A program made the position numbers and the translations under genes. A stretch of DNA of 64,000 bases from Ruminiclostridium sp. (GTDB lineage: Bacteria; Bacillota; Clostridia; Oscillospirales; Ruminococcaceae), in contig JAGBMA010000042.1 in assembly GCA_017635095.1 (NCBI GenBank), positions 1 to 64,000 of the forward strand, given 5' to 3'. Numbering within the stretch: position 1 is the stretch's first letter; each line of letters starts with the position of its first letter. Shown piece after piece: positions 42,389-50,919 of this stretch. Below the pieces are notes generated by a model. That model searched no databases. It had not been told where the DNA came from and worked only from the letters and a program-made list of their open reading frames with translations.

Positions 42389-43144
42389 ATGAAATTTCAT
42401 GATATTTACGCAACAGTAGATTATCGCGCAAGATATTATTTCGAACTCGATGACGATATCGACAAGTATTTCCGCACCGACATAATTCATCTTTATGGGA
42501 TACCCGAATCATTATCGGAAGATGCAATCGAAAATATTTATAACGGCAGCGGCGAAAACGCAGTCTATCTCGGAGAGATCATGGGAACGCTGATACTCGG
42601 CTGTCAGCTCACTCAGGACGGTTATAACTTTTGGCTCGCCTGTGATGATATGTCCGGCGATCTGTCGTTTGTTGCATCATCGCTTATGAGTTCAAAAATA
42701 ATTCAAAACGATTTTGATCTATTGAATGATATTTATTATATTCACGAGATCGAAATGGAGAAAAAATTTGATATTTTCGATCTGAAAGTAAGAATCCTCG
42801 AAAATTTACCGGATATGATATTTAAGCTGTACAATGTCAGACCAAGTATGCTGACATATTACCCGCTACCGCTTGAAAATACAGATAAAACGGTTGAAGA
42901 ACCCAGGCATGATATTGCAGTAATGGTCGATCCTGCTATGATAGACGATGCAGTTCATAAAACGGATAAGATCATGCGAATGAAGATAACGGATAACGAG
43001 CTTGATAATTTACTGCAAAAGGATAACGAGCCTATAACATATCCTACTGCCGAAAAAGATCCCGCGCTTTGGGATCTGTATCAAAAGGCAGGATTTGAAG
43101 AAGCCGGACAAACTCGTCTGTTATACAAGAAAACTGAATTTTGA
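42389..43144 (+). CDS. Hypothetical protein, 251 aa
   Basis: A soluble acidic protein starting MKFHDIYATVDYRARYYFELDDD. The C-terminal part has AEKDPALWDLYQKAGFEEAGQTRLLYKK, which recalls the end of a GNAT acetyltransferase fold but without a visible acetyl-CoA loop. It has its own strong promoter behind the VirD4 terminator. A ribosome binding site is only weakly visible (AAGGA). Composition is more AT-rich than the upstream genes. Confidence 0.62.
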   Translation: MKFHDIYATVDYRARYYFELDDDIDKYFRTDIIHLYGIPESLSEDAIENIYNGSGENAVYLGEIMGTLILGCQLTQDGYNFWLACDDMSGDLSFVASSLMSSKIIQNDFDLLNDIYYIHEIEMEKKFDIFDLKVRILENLPDMIFKLYNVRPSMLTYYPLPLENTDKTVEEPRHDIAVMVDPAMIDDAVHKTDKIMRMKITDNELDNLLQKDNEPITYPTAEKDPALWDLYQKAGFEEAGQTRLLYKKTEF

Positions 43145-43197
43145 CATTTGCAGCTCATTCGCTGCCGAAATATAATATCATCAGGAGGACTCCACAA

Positions 43198-43860
43198 ATG
43201 CCAAGAAAGAAAATCACCGAAGAAAAGAGCGTTGCCGCTGTTCCTGCAATTAAAGCCGCAGAAAAAGCAGTATCTGTCACCGAGAAGCCGAAAAGAAAAT
43301 ACACCCGTAAGACTGCGGTCAAAGAAGCCGCACTCGAAGCTGATAAAAAGGTTGCTGCTGAACCTGTCAAAGAAGTTCCTGCTCCGATCATAAAGACGGA
43401 AACAAAGGAAAAGACTTCTGCAAAGGAAGATAAGCCTAAAAGAAAATATACTCGGAAGACTACGGCAACAGCTAAAAAAGCAGAATCCTCTGTTACTGCG
43501 GACGCTAAGCCTAATGAGAATAAAGAAGTTGCTTCAGTTGTTTCCGCTCCCGTTATTGCAGAAGAAAAGCCAAGGAGAAAATACACACGGAGATCAGCCG
43601 CACCAAAAGCGGAGAAGAAAGCTCCTGCAACTAAAAAATCAGTGAAGAAAAACGATACCGCTCCGGCATCCGCGTCATCATTTATTTTGCAGTACGGCGG
43701 CGGAGAGTATGATATAGAGAAGATTAGAGAATCTGTTGCAGCCGACAGCAAGGGAAAGATCAGAGGAAAAATAAAGTCTCTCGATATTTATGTGAAACCC
43801 GAGGATCACGCTGTTTATTATGTCGTAAACGGAAAAGACAGCTTTAAAATAGATTTATAA
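43198..43860 (+). CDS. Lys/Ala-rich basic protein with KRKYTRKT repeats (DUF6465-like)
   Basis: ATG 6 nt after AGGAGG. Residues 1-160 are Lys/Ala/Glu-rich and carry three copies of a K-P-K/R-R-K-Y-T-R-K/R-T/S motif, like AT-hook or histone-H1-type tails. The last 60 residues form a small domain, with FILQYGGGEYDIEKI and YVKPEDHAVYYVVNG, resembling DUF6465. It would bind DNA or another polyanion. A nucleoid-like role on ICE DNA is inferred. Confidence 0.7.
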   Translation: MPRKKITEEKSVAAVPAIKAAEKAVSVTEKPKRKYTRKTAVKEAALEADKKVAAEPVKEVPAPIIKTETKEKTSAKEDKPKRKYTRKTTATAKKAESSVTADAKPNENKEVASVVSAPVIAEEKPRRKYTRRSAAPKAEKKAPATKKSVKKNDTAPASASSFILQYGGGEYDIEKIRESVAADSKGKIRGKIKSLDIYVKPEDHAVYYVVNGKDSFKIDL

Positions 43861-43885
43861 ATTGAATAATATACTTTTTAAAAAT

Positions 43886-43920
43886 AAGCACATTTCATTA
43901 CGGAAGTGTGCTTTTACTTT
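43886..43920 (+). terminator. Terminator at the right end of the ICE-like region
   Basis: AAGCACA (43886-43892) pairs with TGTGCTT (43907-43913), followed by TTACTTTT. It separates ICE genes from the RiPP cluster. Confidence 0.75.
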
Positions 43921-43944
43921 TGTGCTATGAACACACCTCGTCAG

Positions 43945-44064
43945 TTACTTCAAAGCCCTGTTTTGGGCAAAAGCCACCACTTCTTCCACCGATATTTCCC
44001 GCAACTGATCGGCAAGCGCCTTGTCTGCTATCGCTGTTTTCAAAAAATCTGCTGCTTGTTTCAT
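43945..44064 (-). pseudogene. Frameshifted Nif11-type leader peptide gene, 39 aa
   Basis: The minus strand encodes MKQAADFLKTAIADKALADQ and then LREISVEEVVAFAQNRALK-stop, which lines up with the leader of the RiPP precursors across the gap. Past residue 34 the -1 frame continues GFEVTDE, as in the other leaders, and ends soon after at 43925. So the gene has lost its frame and core. AAGGAGG lies 13 nt upstream and a full operator-containing promoter is in place. It is either decayed or a functional short leader. Confidence 0.7.
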
Positions 44065-44137
44065 AGCCTTATGAAAACCTCCTTTTTGCCTGTATCATCG
44101 CATTTGGCTTTTTTCAAACATTCTCTTAGCAAATAAC

Positions 44138-44181
44138 ATTATAGCGGATATCATATAAAAAGTCTATTACCATTCTGGTAA
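44138..44181 (-). promoter_or_regulatory. Operator-promoter A (divergent from RiPP operon)
   Basis: Minus strand: palindrome TTACCA-GAA-TGGTAA (44181-44167), immediately followed by -35 TAGACT (44166-44161), a 17-nt spacer and -10 TATAAT (44143-44138). It drives the short Nif11-like leader gene. The geometry is identical to promoters B, C and D. Confidence 0.82.
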
Positions 44182-44224
44182 TAATTTGGCAGGCAGTAGC
44201 AAGCTGTCCGTTACATTTTTTATA

Positions 44225-44268
44225 TTACCAGTTTGGTAATAGACTTTTTGCAAAATATGTTCTATAAT
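44225..44268 (+). promoter_or_regulatory. Operator-promoter B of the RiPP operon
   Basis: TTACCA-GTT-TGGTAA (44225-44239), then -35 TAGACT (44240-44245), a 17-nt spacer and -10 TATAAT (44263-44268). The -35 is imperfect and abuts the palindrome, the layout of an activator-dependent promoter. An untranslated leader of about 60 nt precedes the first precursor gene. Confidence 0.85.
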
Positions 44269-44335
44269 TTTATGTGTTAAATTATACTTGCTAAAATATT
44301 ACCGGAAACCAATATGATTACAGGAGGAAAACACA

Positions 44336-44725
44336 ATGGCAAACAACAATGCAGCAAAAGAATTCCTGAACAAGGTAATTTCGGACGAGGCGCTGAAGGT
44401 GCGTCTTGCGGACAAAACTCCCGCTCAGGCGGCGGAAGTCGCGGCGGAGCTGGGTTATGAAGCGACCGCGGAGGAGCTCATCGCGGCGGAAAAAGAGCTT
44501 CGCGCACAAAGCGCACCAAGCGATGCGCAGGTCGTGGAGCTGGATCTGGAGGATATGGACAGGGCTGCCGGAGGTGCCAGAGATTGGGCGGAACAAGGCT
44601 GCGCTGCGACCGTAGAGGCGGGCAGCTTGTGCTGGAGCAATGATTCCTGTATCATCAGTGACGTGATATATATCAATTCTCCCGTATATAGCAACCGGAC
44701 ACACGGTAATAAAAAAAAGAAGTAG
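44336..44725 (+). CDS. RiPP precursor 1 (Nif11-type leader, class I core)
   Basis: 129 residues. The leader of 80 residues starts MANNNAAKEFLNKVISDEAL and ends DMDRAAGG, a double-Gly cleavage site for a C39 peptidase. The 49-residue core is ARDWAEQGC onward and contains CWSNDSC and a basic KKKK end. CW-x2-D-x-C recurs in precursor 4. AGGAGG precedes the ATG. It is the first gene of the operon after promoter B. Modification is probably by the radical SAM enzyme downstream. Confidence 0.85.
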   Translation: MANNNAAKEFLNKVISDEALKVRLADKTPAQAAEVAAELGYEATAEELIAAEKELRAQSAPSDAQVVELDLEDMDRAAGGARDWAEQGCAATVEAGSLCWSNDSCIISDVIYINSPVYSNRTHGNKKKK

Positions 44726-44871
44726 ATCATCATATCCGTCCGGGCTGCGGAACCGAAAAACGCAGGTAAATATGGGACGTGTCGTCAGGGCAGACCGCTT
44801 TCATTCGGACAACGAGTTTTACACCGCTACATCAGTATCGGAAATCAATATGAGTATAGGAGAAAAATACA

Positions 44872-45315
44872 ATGGCAAACAATAACAAAGCGGCAGAATT
44901 TCTGAAAAAAGTTATTTCGGACGAGGCGCTGAAGGTGCGTCTTGCGGGTAAAGCCCCCGCACAGGCGGCGGCAGTCGCGGCGGAGCTGGGCTTTGAAGTG
45001 ACCGAGGATGAGCTTCTTGCGGCGGAAAAAGAGCTTCGCGCACAGAGCAAAAAAAGCAGCGCGGAGGTCGTGGAGCTGGATACGGAGGATATGGACAGGG
45101 CTGCCGGCGGCTCGTTCTGGAGAGGGGACACGGCATCCGACGGGCATGAAATGGGCTGCGCTTTATTCTATCACAGTTATGAATACAGCAAGGAAACTAA
45201 CGAGTGGTGTACCAACGACTTTCACTTTGATTATGTTCTGGTTCCCGGCTACGGCGCGTTAACGCCTGAAAAAATAAAAAAGATAGAGGAAGAGAAGAAT
45301 AAGAGCAAATCCTGA
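44872..45315 (+). CDS. RiPP precursor 2 (Nif11-type leader, class II core)
   Basis: 147 residues. The leader (residues 1-80, ending MDRAAGG) is about 80 percent identical to that of precursor 1. The core begins SFWRGDTASDGHEMGC and continues FYHSYEYSKETNEWC, shared with precursor 3, then a divergent Lys-rich C-terminus. There are only two Cys in the core. It follows precursor 1 with its own AGGAG ribosome binding site. Confidence 0.85.
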   Translation: MANNNKAAEFLKKVISDEALKVRLAGKAPAQAAAVAAELGFEVTEDELLAAEKELRAQSKKSSAEVVELDTEDMDRAAGGSFWRGDTASDGHEMGCALFYHSYEYSKETNEWCTNDFHFDYVLVPGYGALTPEKIKKIEEEKNKSKS

Positions 45316-45410
45316 TGATATGAGCAGAATGTGAAGCATTGTATGAACGGCGGCAGAAGTCCGGTCAGATAAGGCTTGAGAGATGCAATCGTATTAAGGA
45401 GGAAAATAAA

Positions 45411-45848
45411 ATGGCAAACAATAACACAGCAGCAGAATTTCTGAAAAAGGTTCTTTCGGACGAGACATTGAAAGCACGCCTTGCGGATAAGGATCCCGCT
45501 CAGGCGGTTACTCTTGCGGCGGAGCTGGGCTTTGAAGTGACCGAGGATGAGCTTCTTGCGGCGGAAAAAGAGCTTCGCGCACAGAGCAAAAAAAGCAGCG
45601 CGGAGGTCGTGGAACTGAACGGCGAGACGGACATGGATGGCGCGGCAGGAGGCGCATTCTGGCATGGGGATGACGCACCGGACGGCCATGAGATGGGCTG
45701 CGATGCGTTCTATCACGGTTATGAGTACAGCAAAGAGACGGGTGTCTGGTGCGCGAAGGAGTATTATCAGAACACCTCGTGCCAGGATATGAACCTCATG
45801 ACGGATGCGGCATCCTGCCGGAAATACAGCTATTATGTGGAGGGCTGA
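45411..45848 (+). CDS. RiPP precursor 3 (Nif11-type leader, class II core)
   Basis: 145 residues. ATG 45411 after AAGGAGG; upstream in-frame codons have no ribosome binding site. The leader of 81 residues ends MDGAAGG and is almost the same as in precursor 2. The core reads AFWHGDDAPDGHEMGC, FYHGYEYSKETGVWC and has two more Cys toward the end (TSC and ASC). Paralogue of precursor 2 by recent duplication. It lies directly before the maturase gene. Confidence 0.85.
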   Translation: MANNNTAAEFLKKVLSDETLKARLADKDPAQAVTLAAELGFEVTEDELLAAEKELRAQSKKSSAEVVELNGETDMDGAAGGAFWHGDDAPDGHEMGCDAFYHGYEYSKETGVWCAKEYYQNTSCQDMNLMTDAASCRKYSYYVEG

Positions 45849-45882
45849 GCAGGCTCGGCTGTGAAAACGGGGGATAGATTCG

Positions 45883-47343
45883 ATGAAATACATTATCGAT
45901 CCGCGTTATCGCCTGCGGGGCTGGCATAAGCTGCCCACGGGCTTGTATGACGCGAAGAAGCATGAGGCGCAGTTTTTTGCGCCGGATCTTTACAGGCTGC
46001 TTCTGCAATGCGACGCAGCTCATGAGATCGACACCGACGCACTGCCGGATAAGCAGAGGGAATTTATGGAGAAGCTGCAAGCCGTGGGCATCATCCGCGC
46101 GGCAGGCTGGCTTGATTTCCTGCTCCCGGAGCAGCGCTACAAAACCTATCCCGCCCGGTATCGTCGGGATGCGCACTGGTCGATCACCGGAGAGTGCAAT
46201 TTCAGGTGCGCGCATTGCTTTATGTCCGCGCCCTCGGGAAAGCACGGGAGTCCCTCGTATGAGGAGATCATCCGTGTGGCGGATATGCTGGCGGAATGTG
46301 GGGTATTCCGGGTGGGACTTACAGGCGGGGAACCCCTTATAAGATCTGATTTTCTGAGTATCCTGGATGCGCTGCAGGAACGGGAGATCGACGTGAATGT
46401 CATCTATACCAACGGCTGGCTGGCAGATGAAAAGCTGCTGGACGCGCTGGAGGAGAGAAATATGCACCCCCGCTTCCAGCTCAGCTTTGACGGCGTGGGC
46501 TGGCACGATTTCCTCCGCGGCGTTCCCGGAGCGGAAGAGAGGACGCTGAACGCGCTCCGGCTGCTGCACGAACGCGGATACAGAACATCTGTTTCCATGT
46601 GTACGCACAAGAAAAACGCCCACACTATCAGGGAATCCGTCAATCTTCTCGCCTCACTGGGTGTGAGCGGTGTGAAGTGCGGCAGTATGATGAATCTGGG
46701 CGAATGGGCGAAGGACGAGGTGAAGGATCTCCAGCTCAGCCACGCCGAGGAGCAGGAGATGTTTGAAGCCTACATACCGCAGTACTTTGAAGACGATGCC
46801 CCCGTTTCTATCATGCTGAGCGGAGCATTTATGTACACCCCCGGCGAGGATCACTGGAGCATCTACAATGAGCGGAAATGTGATGAAAATGACGAGAAAG
46901 AGGCACTTTCCTGCGGTGTGCTTGCTCATTCCTTCTACATAGGCGCGGACGGGCTGGTCTGTCCCTGTATGGGTATGGCGGACTGCGGCTTCGCGGATCG
47001 GTTCCCGAGTCTGAGGGAAATGTCCCTCAGCGAGATCCTTACGGATTCCGATCTCATCAGGTATGAATACGCTACCGTGAAGGATATACGCGACAGGAAC
47101 GAAAAGTGCAGGAGCTGCAGGTTCGTTGACCGCTGTACCGGCGGCTGCCGGAATTCCGCGCTGATCGCGGGAGATGATTATTACGGCATCGATCCCTACT
47201 TGTGTGAGTTTTTTGAGAACGGCTGGGATCAGCGTATCCGTGATGCCGCGCAGCCCGCGTTTGAAGCGTATCTGAAACGGAACCCGCCCGTCAGAAAGGA
47301 TCGGACGGACAAAGGATCTTCTATCAGCGAAGTATCCTGCTGA
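45883..47343 (+). CDS. Radical SAM/SPASM RiPP maturase
   Basis: 486 residues. Residues 1-90 look like an RRE/PqqD-type leader-binding region (FFAPDLYRLLLQCD). The radical SAM core has CNFRCAHC (Cys 105, 109, 112) and LTGGEPLIR. The C-terminal SPASM region has about seven Cys from CGVLAHSFYIGADGLVCPC to CRSCRFVDRCTGGCRNS, for auxiliary FeS clusters. It probably forms thioether or carbon-carbon crosslinks on the precursors. It is the only modification enzyme in the cluster. The bond formed is not predictable. Confidence 0.9.
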   Translation: MKYIIDPRYRLRGWHKLPTGLYDAKKHEAQFFAPDLYRLLLQCDAAHEIDTDALPDKQREFMEKLQAVGIIRAAGWLDFLLPEQRYKTYPARYRRDAHWSITGECNFRCAHCFMSAPSGKHGSPSYEEIIRVADMLAECGVFRVGLTGGEPLIRSDFLSILDALQEREIDVNVIYTNGWLADEKLLDALEERNMHPRFQLSFDGVGWHDFLRGVPGAEERTLNALRLLHERGYRTSVSMCTHKKNAHTIRESVNLLASLGVSGVKCGSMMNLGEWAKDEVKDLQLSHAEEQEMFEAYIPQYFEDDAPVSIMLSGAFMYTPGEDHWSIYNERKCDENDEKEALSCGVLAHSFYIGADGLVCPCMGMADCGFADRFPSLREMSLSEILTDSDLIRYEYATVKDIRDRNEKCRSCRFVDRCTGGCRNSALIAGDDYYGIDPYLCEFFENGWDQRIRDAAQPAFEAYLKRNPPVRKDRTDKGSSISEVSC

Positions 47344-47446
47344 CCGGGCAAAGAAGATGTGATATACGGCTCGGGAGCAGGCATGGTTCGTATTGGCATA
47401 CGGGATACCGAAAAGGCATAGCTCCGGGCAATAAGGAGGATTTTAT

Positions 47447-47902
47447 ATGGCAACGGAACAGGCAAGGAAATTTCTGGAAGGATTGGAAACGAACGAGCGT
47501 GCAAGAGAGCTGCTGAAGGGCAGGGCTGCCGCGGAGGCGGAAGCTCCCGGGGTATATGCGCAGGTGGCTCGCGCCGTCGGCTTTGATGTGACGGCGGAGG
47601 AGCTCAGCGCTGCTATGGAGGAGCTAAGGTGTGAACGTGCCGCCGAAAACGACGCAGTTGCCGGCGGCATCCGGGAACTGACAGAGGGCGATATGGATCA
47701 GGTCGCGGGAGGCTTTCACCTCTATCCGGGTGTCTGTGAGAGTACGTTCAAGGATATGGAATCCTGCTGGTTTACCGATAAGTGTGATCTGGTTATTAAT
47801 TCCTATGATTTCAACGGCGACGGAGCGGCACGGTGCGCTAAGACCGTGAAATCACAGGATTGGTACAAGAGCTGCCTGTCTAATCTGGATGGCTGGGTCT
47901 GA
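47447..47902 (+). CDS. RiPP precursor 4 (divergent Nif11-type leader, class I core)
   Basis: 151 residues. The leader is more divergent and 89 residues long, with two Gly-Gly sites: VAGG at 71-74 and DMDQVAGG at 82-89. The core starts FHLYPGVC and has CWFTDKC like precursor 1, then two further Cys. AAGGAGG precedes the ATG. Unlike the first three, it lies downstream of the maturase, next to the exporter genes. Confidence 0.85.
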   Translation: MATEQARKFLEGLETNERARELLKGRAAAEAEAPGVYAQVARAVGFDVTAEELSAAMEELRCERAAENDAVAGGIRELTEGDMDQVAGGFHLYPGVCESTFKDMESCWFTDKCDLVINSYDFNGDGAARCAKTVKSQDWYKSCLSNLDGWV

Positions 47903-47987
47903 CGCTCACACAGACCCGTGATGACGCGCAACAGCAGTAACGGGATGTATAGCTCATGGCACAGCGAAACGCGAGGAGTTGTTAAAG

Positions 47988-48683
47988 ATGGCTAAGGAAG
48001 CATTGTTCAGAGAGAAAAGCATGGACAGGATCACGTCCCCCGAACAGATGCGGGATTACCTGCGTGTCACAAACCCCAGATTATGGATGCTGCTGGGCGC
48101 GATAATCGTGCTGCTGGCAGGCTTTATTATTTATGCGGTTACCGGCACGATGGAAAGCACCTATCAGCTGAAGATGCAGTATTTTGGGGTGGAATATATA
48201 ACAGGTGAGATCCCCTACGATCAGATGGATCACTTCGCTGTCGGTATGCCCGTGCGCATCGCGGGCGAAACGGGGCATATCCGCAGTATCCATTCCAACA
48301 CGCGTATCCTGCTTGATATCAGTCCGGACAGCAGCGCGGACTTCCCGGAGGGTCGCTATCTTATGAGCATCGGGGAAGACACGGACGACATCACCCCGGA
48401 GGATCTGTACTATCTCAGGTACGGCGACGGCTTGTGGACCTGCACTGATATAAGCCTTCAGCAGCTTCTGGAGGGTCATGACACGCGGGTGCGGCTCTGG
48501 TGGGAGGATGACGGCGAGGAGTATGCCGAAGGGCGGCTTGCCACCGTCGGTGGTGCCGAACCTTATGTGATCGCTATCGCGGACGCGGTTCTGGACAATG
48601 CGGAAGCAAGCCTTGAATACGGCACTTATGACGCGGAGATCGTGACAGAAAGCACGACACCTATCAGCTTTCTGCTGAACTGA
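47988..48683 (+). CDS. NHLM-type secretion protein (HlyD-like)
   Basis: 231 residues. FREKSMDRITSPEQMRDYLRVT is the typical start of NHLM bacteriocin secretion proteins; one transmembrane helix (LWMLLGAIIVLLAGFIIYAV) follows. The rest is a beta-barrel periplasmic-type domain without the long coiled coil of true HlyD. It links the ABC transporters to the outside. ATG 47988 chosen, 9 nt after GAGGAG. Confidence 0.85.
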   Translation: MAKEALFREKSMDRITSPEQMRDYLRVTNPRLWMLLGAIIVLLAGFIIYAVTGTMESTYQLKMQYFGVEYITGEIPYDQMDHFAVGMPVRIAGETGHIRSIHSNTRILLDISPDSSADFPEGRYLMSIGEDTDDITPEDLYYLRYGDGLWTCTDISLQQLLEGHDTRVRLWWEDDGEEYAEGRLATVGGAEPYVIAIADAVLDNAEASLEYGTYDAEIVTESTTPISFLLN

Positions 48684-48702
48684 ACACGGAAGGAACAACA
48701 GA

Positions 48703-50889
48703 ATGAAGGAGAAAGCAAAGATAAAGCAGCCGCTTAAAAGCGGTGTTGCCAAAGTGCCTGTCATTATGCAGATGGAAGCGCTGGAGTGCGGTGCTGCCTG
48801 CCTTGCGATGATCCTGGCGTATTACGGCAAATGGGTGCCGCTTGAGCAGGTACGTCTGGACTGCGGCGTTTCCAGAGACGGCTCGAAAATGAAAAACATC
48901 TTTCTGGCGGGAAAGCATTACGGACTGGAATCACACGGGTACAAAATGGAGATCGAGGGTCTGAAAAAAGCCGCGACTTTTCCCTGCATCATTCATTGGG
49001 ATTTCAATCATTTTGTGGTGCTGAACGGCTTTCGGGGCGACAAGGCAGTGCTTAACGATCCGGCTCGCGGAAAAGTGACGGTAAGTATGGAGCAGTTCGA
49101 CCGGTCGTTTACCGGCCTTTGCCTGACCTTTGCGCCGGAAGATGGCTTTACACCGTCCGGAAGACGGAAAAGCACCCTGACCTATGCCCGCGGGCGGCTC
49201 AAGGGAGCCGGAACTGCCGTTGCGTTCGTGACGCTGACTTCCGTGATAGCTTCTTTGTTTGGCATCATCAACCCCGCTATGTCGCGGATATTCTATGACC
49301 GTCTCCTGACACGGAAAGCACCCGAATGGCTGATCCCGTTCATCATAGCAATGGCTGCGCTGGCAGCGTTCCAGCTGATCGTGGAGTGGACGAAGACGGT
49401 CTATTCTTTGAAGATCAACGGGAAAATGGCAATTGAAGGCAACGCGTCATTTATGTGGAAGGTGCTTCGCCTGCCTATGGAGTTTTTCTCACAGCGTATG
49501 TCGGGAGATATCCTTCAGCGGAAAGGCACCAACGCCTCTATTGCCGGCACGCTGGTAAACACGGCTGCGCCTCTGGCGCTGAATACGATAATGATGTTGT
49601 TCTACCTGATCGTAATGCTGCGCTACAGCCCCGTGATGACGGCTGTCGGGCTTGGTTCACTCGCACTTAATCTGCTTGTGGCACGCTATCTGTCCTCGAA
49701 GAGAGTGAATCTGAAGCGCGTGCAGCTGCGGGATTCCGGAAAGCTTGCCGCCACGACGCTGGCAGGCATCAGTATGACGGAAACGATCAAAGCGGCCGGC
49801 GCGGAAGCCGGATTTTTCAGGAAGTGGAGCGGCTATCAGGCTTCCGTAACTACACAGAATGTCCGATTTTTCACATTAAACGACCGTATCGGTCTGATAC
49901 CGCAGATCATCGGCACAGCATCCAATTATCTGGTGTTGTTTCTGGGAGTGCGGCTGGCAATGGAGGGCAGCTTCACTCTGGGTATGATCGCCACCTTTCA
50001 GGGACTGCTTTCTTCCTTTATGAATCCGGCAATGACACTCATCAGCGCAGGTCAGACCATTCAGGAAATGCGCACGGAGATGGAGCGCATCGAGGACGTA
50101 ATGGAGTATCCGGACGATCCGGTGATGTCGCGGGAAGCGCCTGTGGAAGCGGGAAAAAGCTATGAGAAGCTCAAGGGCGAGATCCGTATCACCGGACTTA
50201 CCTTCGGCTATTCACGGCTTTCCGAGCCCGTGATCTCCGATTTTTCGATGTATATGAAGCCCGGACAGCGCATTGCCATAGTCGGAGCCAGCGGATGCGG
50301 AAAATCCACCGTAAGTAAATTGATCACAGGATTGTATGAGCCGTGGAGCGGAGAGATCCTGTTTGACGGAAAGCCGATCGCGGACATTGACCGCGGTGTG
50401 TTCACAGGCTCGGTCGCCATGGTGGATCAGGACATCGTACTGTTTGAAGATACGATCGCCAACAATATCAGAATGTGGGACGAAACAATTGCCGACTATG
50501 AAGTGATATTGGCTGCCCGTGACGCGCAGATACATGACGACATTCTGAGGCGGCATGGCGGATATCAGGGCAGACTGACCGAAAACGGAAAGGATCTGTC
50601 CGGCGGGCAGCGTCAGCGTCTGGAGATCGCCAGAGTGCTGGCACAGGATCCGTCCGTCATCATTATGGACGAAGCCACCAGCGCGCTGGACGCGAAGACG
50701 GAATATGATCTGACGAAAGCGATCAAAGACCGTGGCATTTCCTGTATCGTGGTGGCGCATCGCCTTTCCACTATCCGGGACTGCGATGAGATCATAGTTC
50801 TGGACAAAGGAAATATCGTGGAGCGCGGCACTCACGAAGAGCTTCTTGCCAAAGGCGGCGCTTATACGGAGCTTGTGACCAGTGAATGA
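48703..50889 (+). CDS. NHLM peptidase-containing ABC transporter
   Basis: 728 residues. Residues 15-135 are a C39 peptidase (Cys29 in MEALECGAACLAMI, His in NHFVVLNG, Asp in NDPARG) that should cut leaders after Gly-Gly. A six-helix permease follows, then the ATPase with GASGCGKST near residue 525, LSGGQRQR near 628 and IIMDEATSALD. It both matures and exports the peptides. Confidence 0.95.
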   Translation: MKEKAKIKQPLKSGVAKVPVIMQMEALECGAACLAMILAYYGKWVPLEQVRLDCGVSRDGSKMKNIFLAGKHYGLESHGYKMEIEGLKKAATFPCIIHWDFNHFVVLNGFRGDKAVLNDPARGKVTVSMEQFDRSFTGLCLTFAPEDGFTPSGRRKSTLTYARGRLKGAGTAVAFVTLTSVIASLFGIINPAMSRIFYDRLLTRKAPEWLIPFIIAMAALAAFQLIVEWTKTVYSLKINGKMAIEGNASFMWKVLRLPMEFFSQRMSGDILQRKGTNASIAGTLVNTAAPLALNTIMMLFYLIVMLRYSPVMTAVGLGSLALNLLVARYLSSKRVNLKRVQLRDSGKLAATTLAGISMTETIKAAGAEAGFFRKWSGYQASVTTQNVRFFTLNDRIGLIPQIIGTASNYLVLFLGVRLAMEGSFTLGMIATFQGLLSSFMNPAMTLISAGQTIQEMRTEMERIEDVMEYPDDPVMSREAPVEAGKSYEKLKGEIRITGLTFGYSRLSEPVISDFSMYMKPGQRIAIVGASGCGKSTVSKLITGLYEPWSGEILFDGKPIADIDRGVFTGSVAMVDQDIVLFEDTIANNIRMWDETIADYEVILAARDAQIHDDILRRHGGYQGRLTENGKDLSGGQRQRLEIARVLAQDPSVIIMDEATSALDAKTEYDLTKAIKDRGISCIVVAHRLSTIRDCDEIIVLDKGNIVERGTHEELLAKGGAYTELVTSE

Positions 50890-50919
50890 TGGGTAATTTC
50901 AGCCGAAGGGAGCAGCAGT

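Noticed and set aside
43860..44335. A pilin or regulator gene in the gap on the plus strand
   Set aside because: The plus frames here lack a ribosome binding site; the gap is explained by a terminator, the minus-strand Nif11 remnant and two operator-promoters.
44336..47902. Lanthipeptide or sactipeptide assignment of the cluster
   Set aside because: There is no LanM, LanB or LanC, and the Cys patterns do not clearly match sactipeptides. The class is left open.
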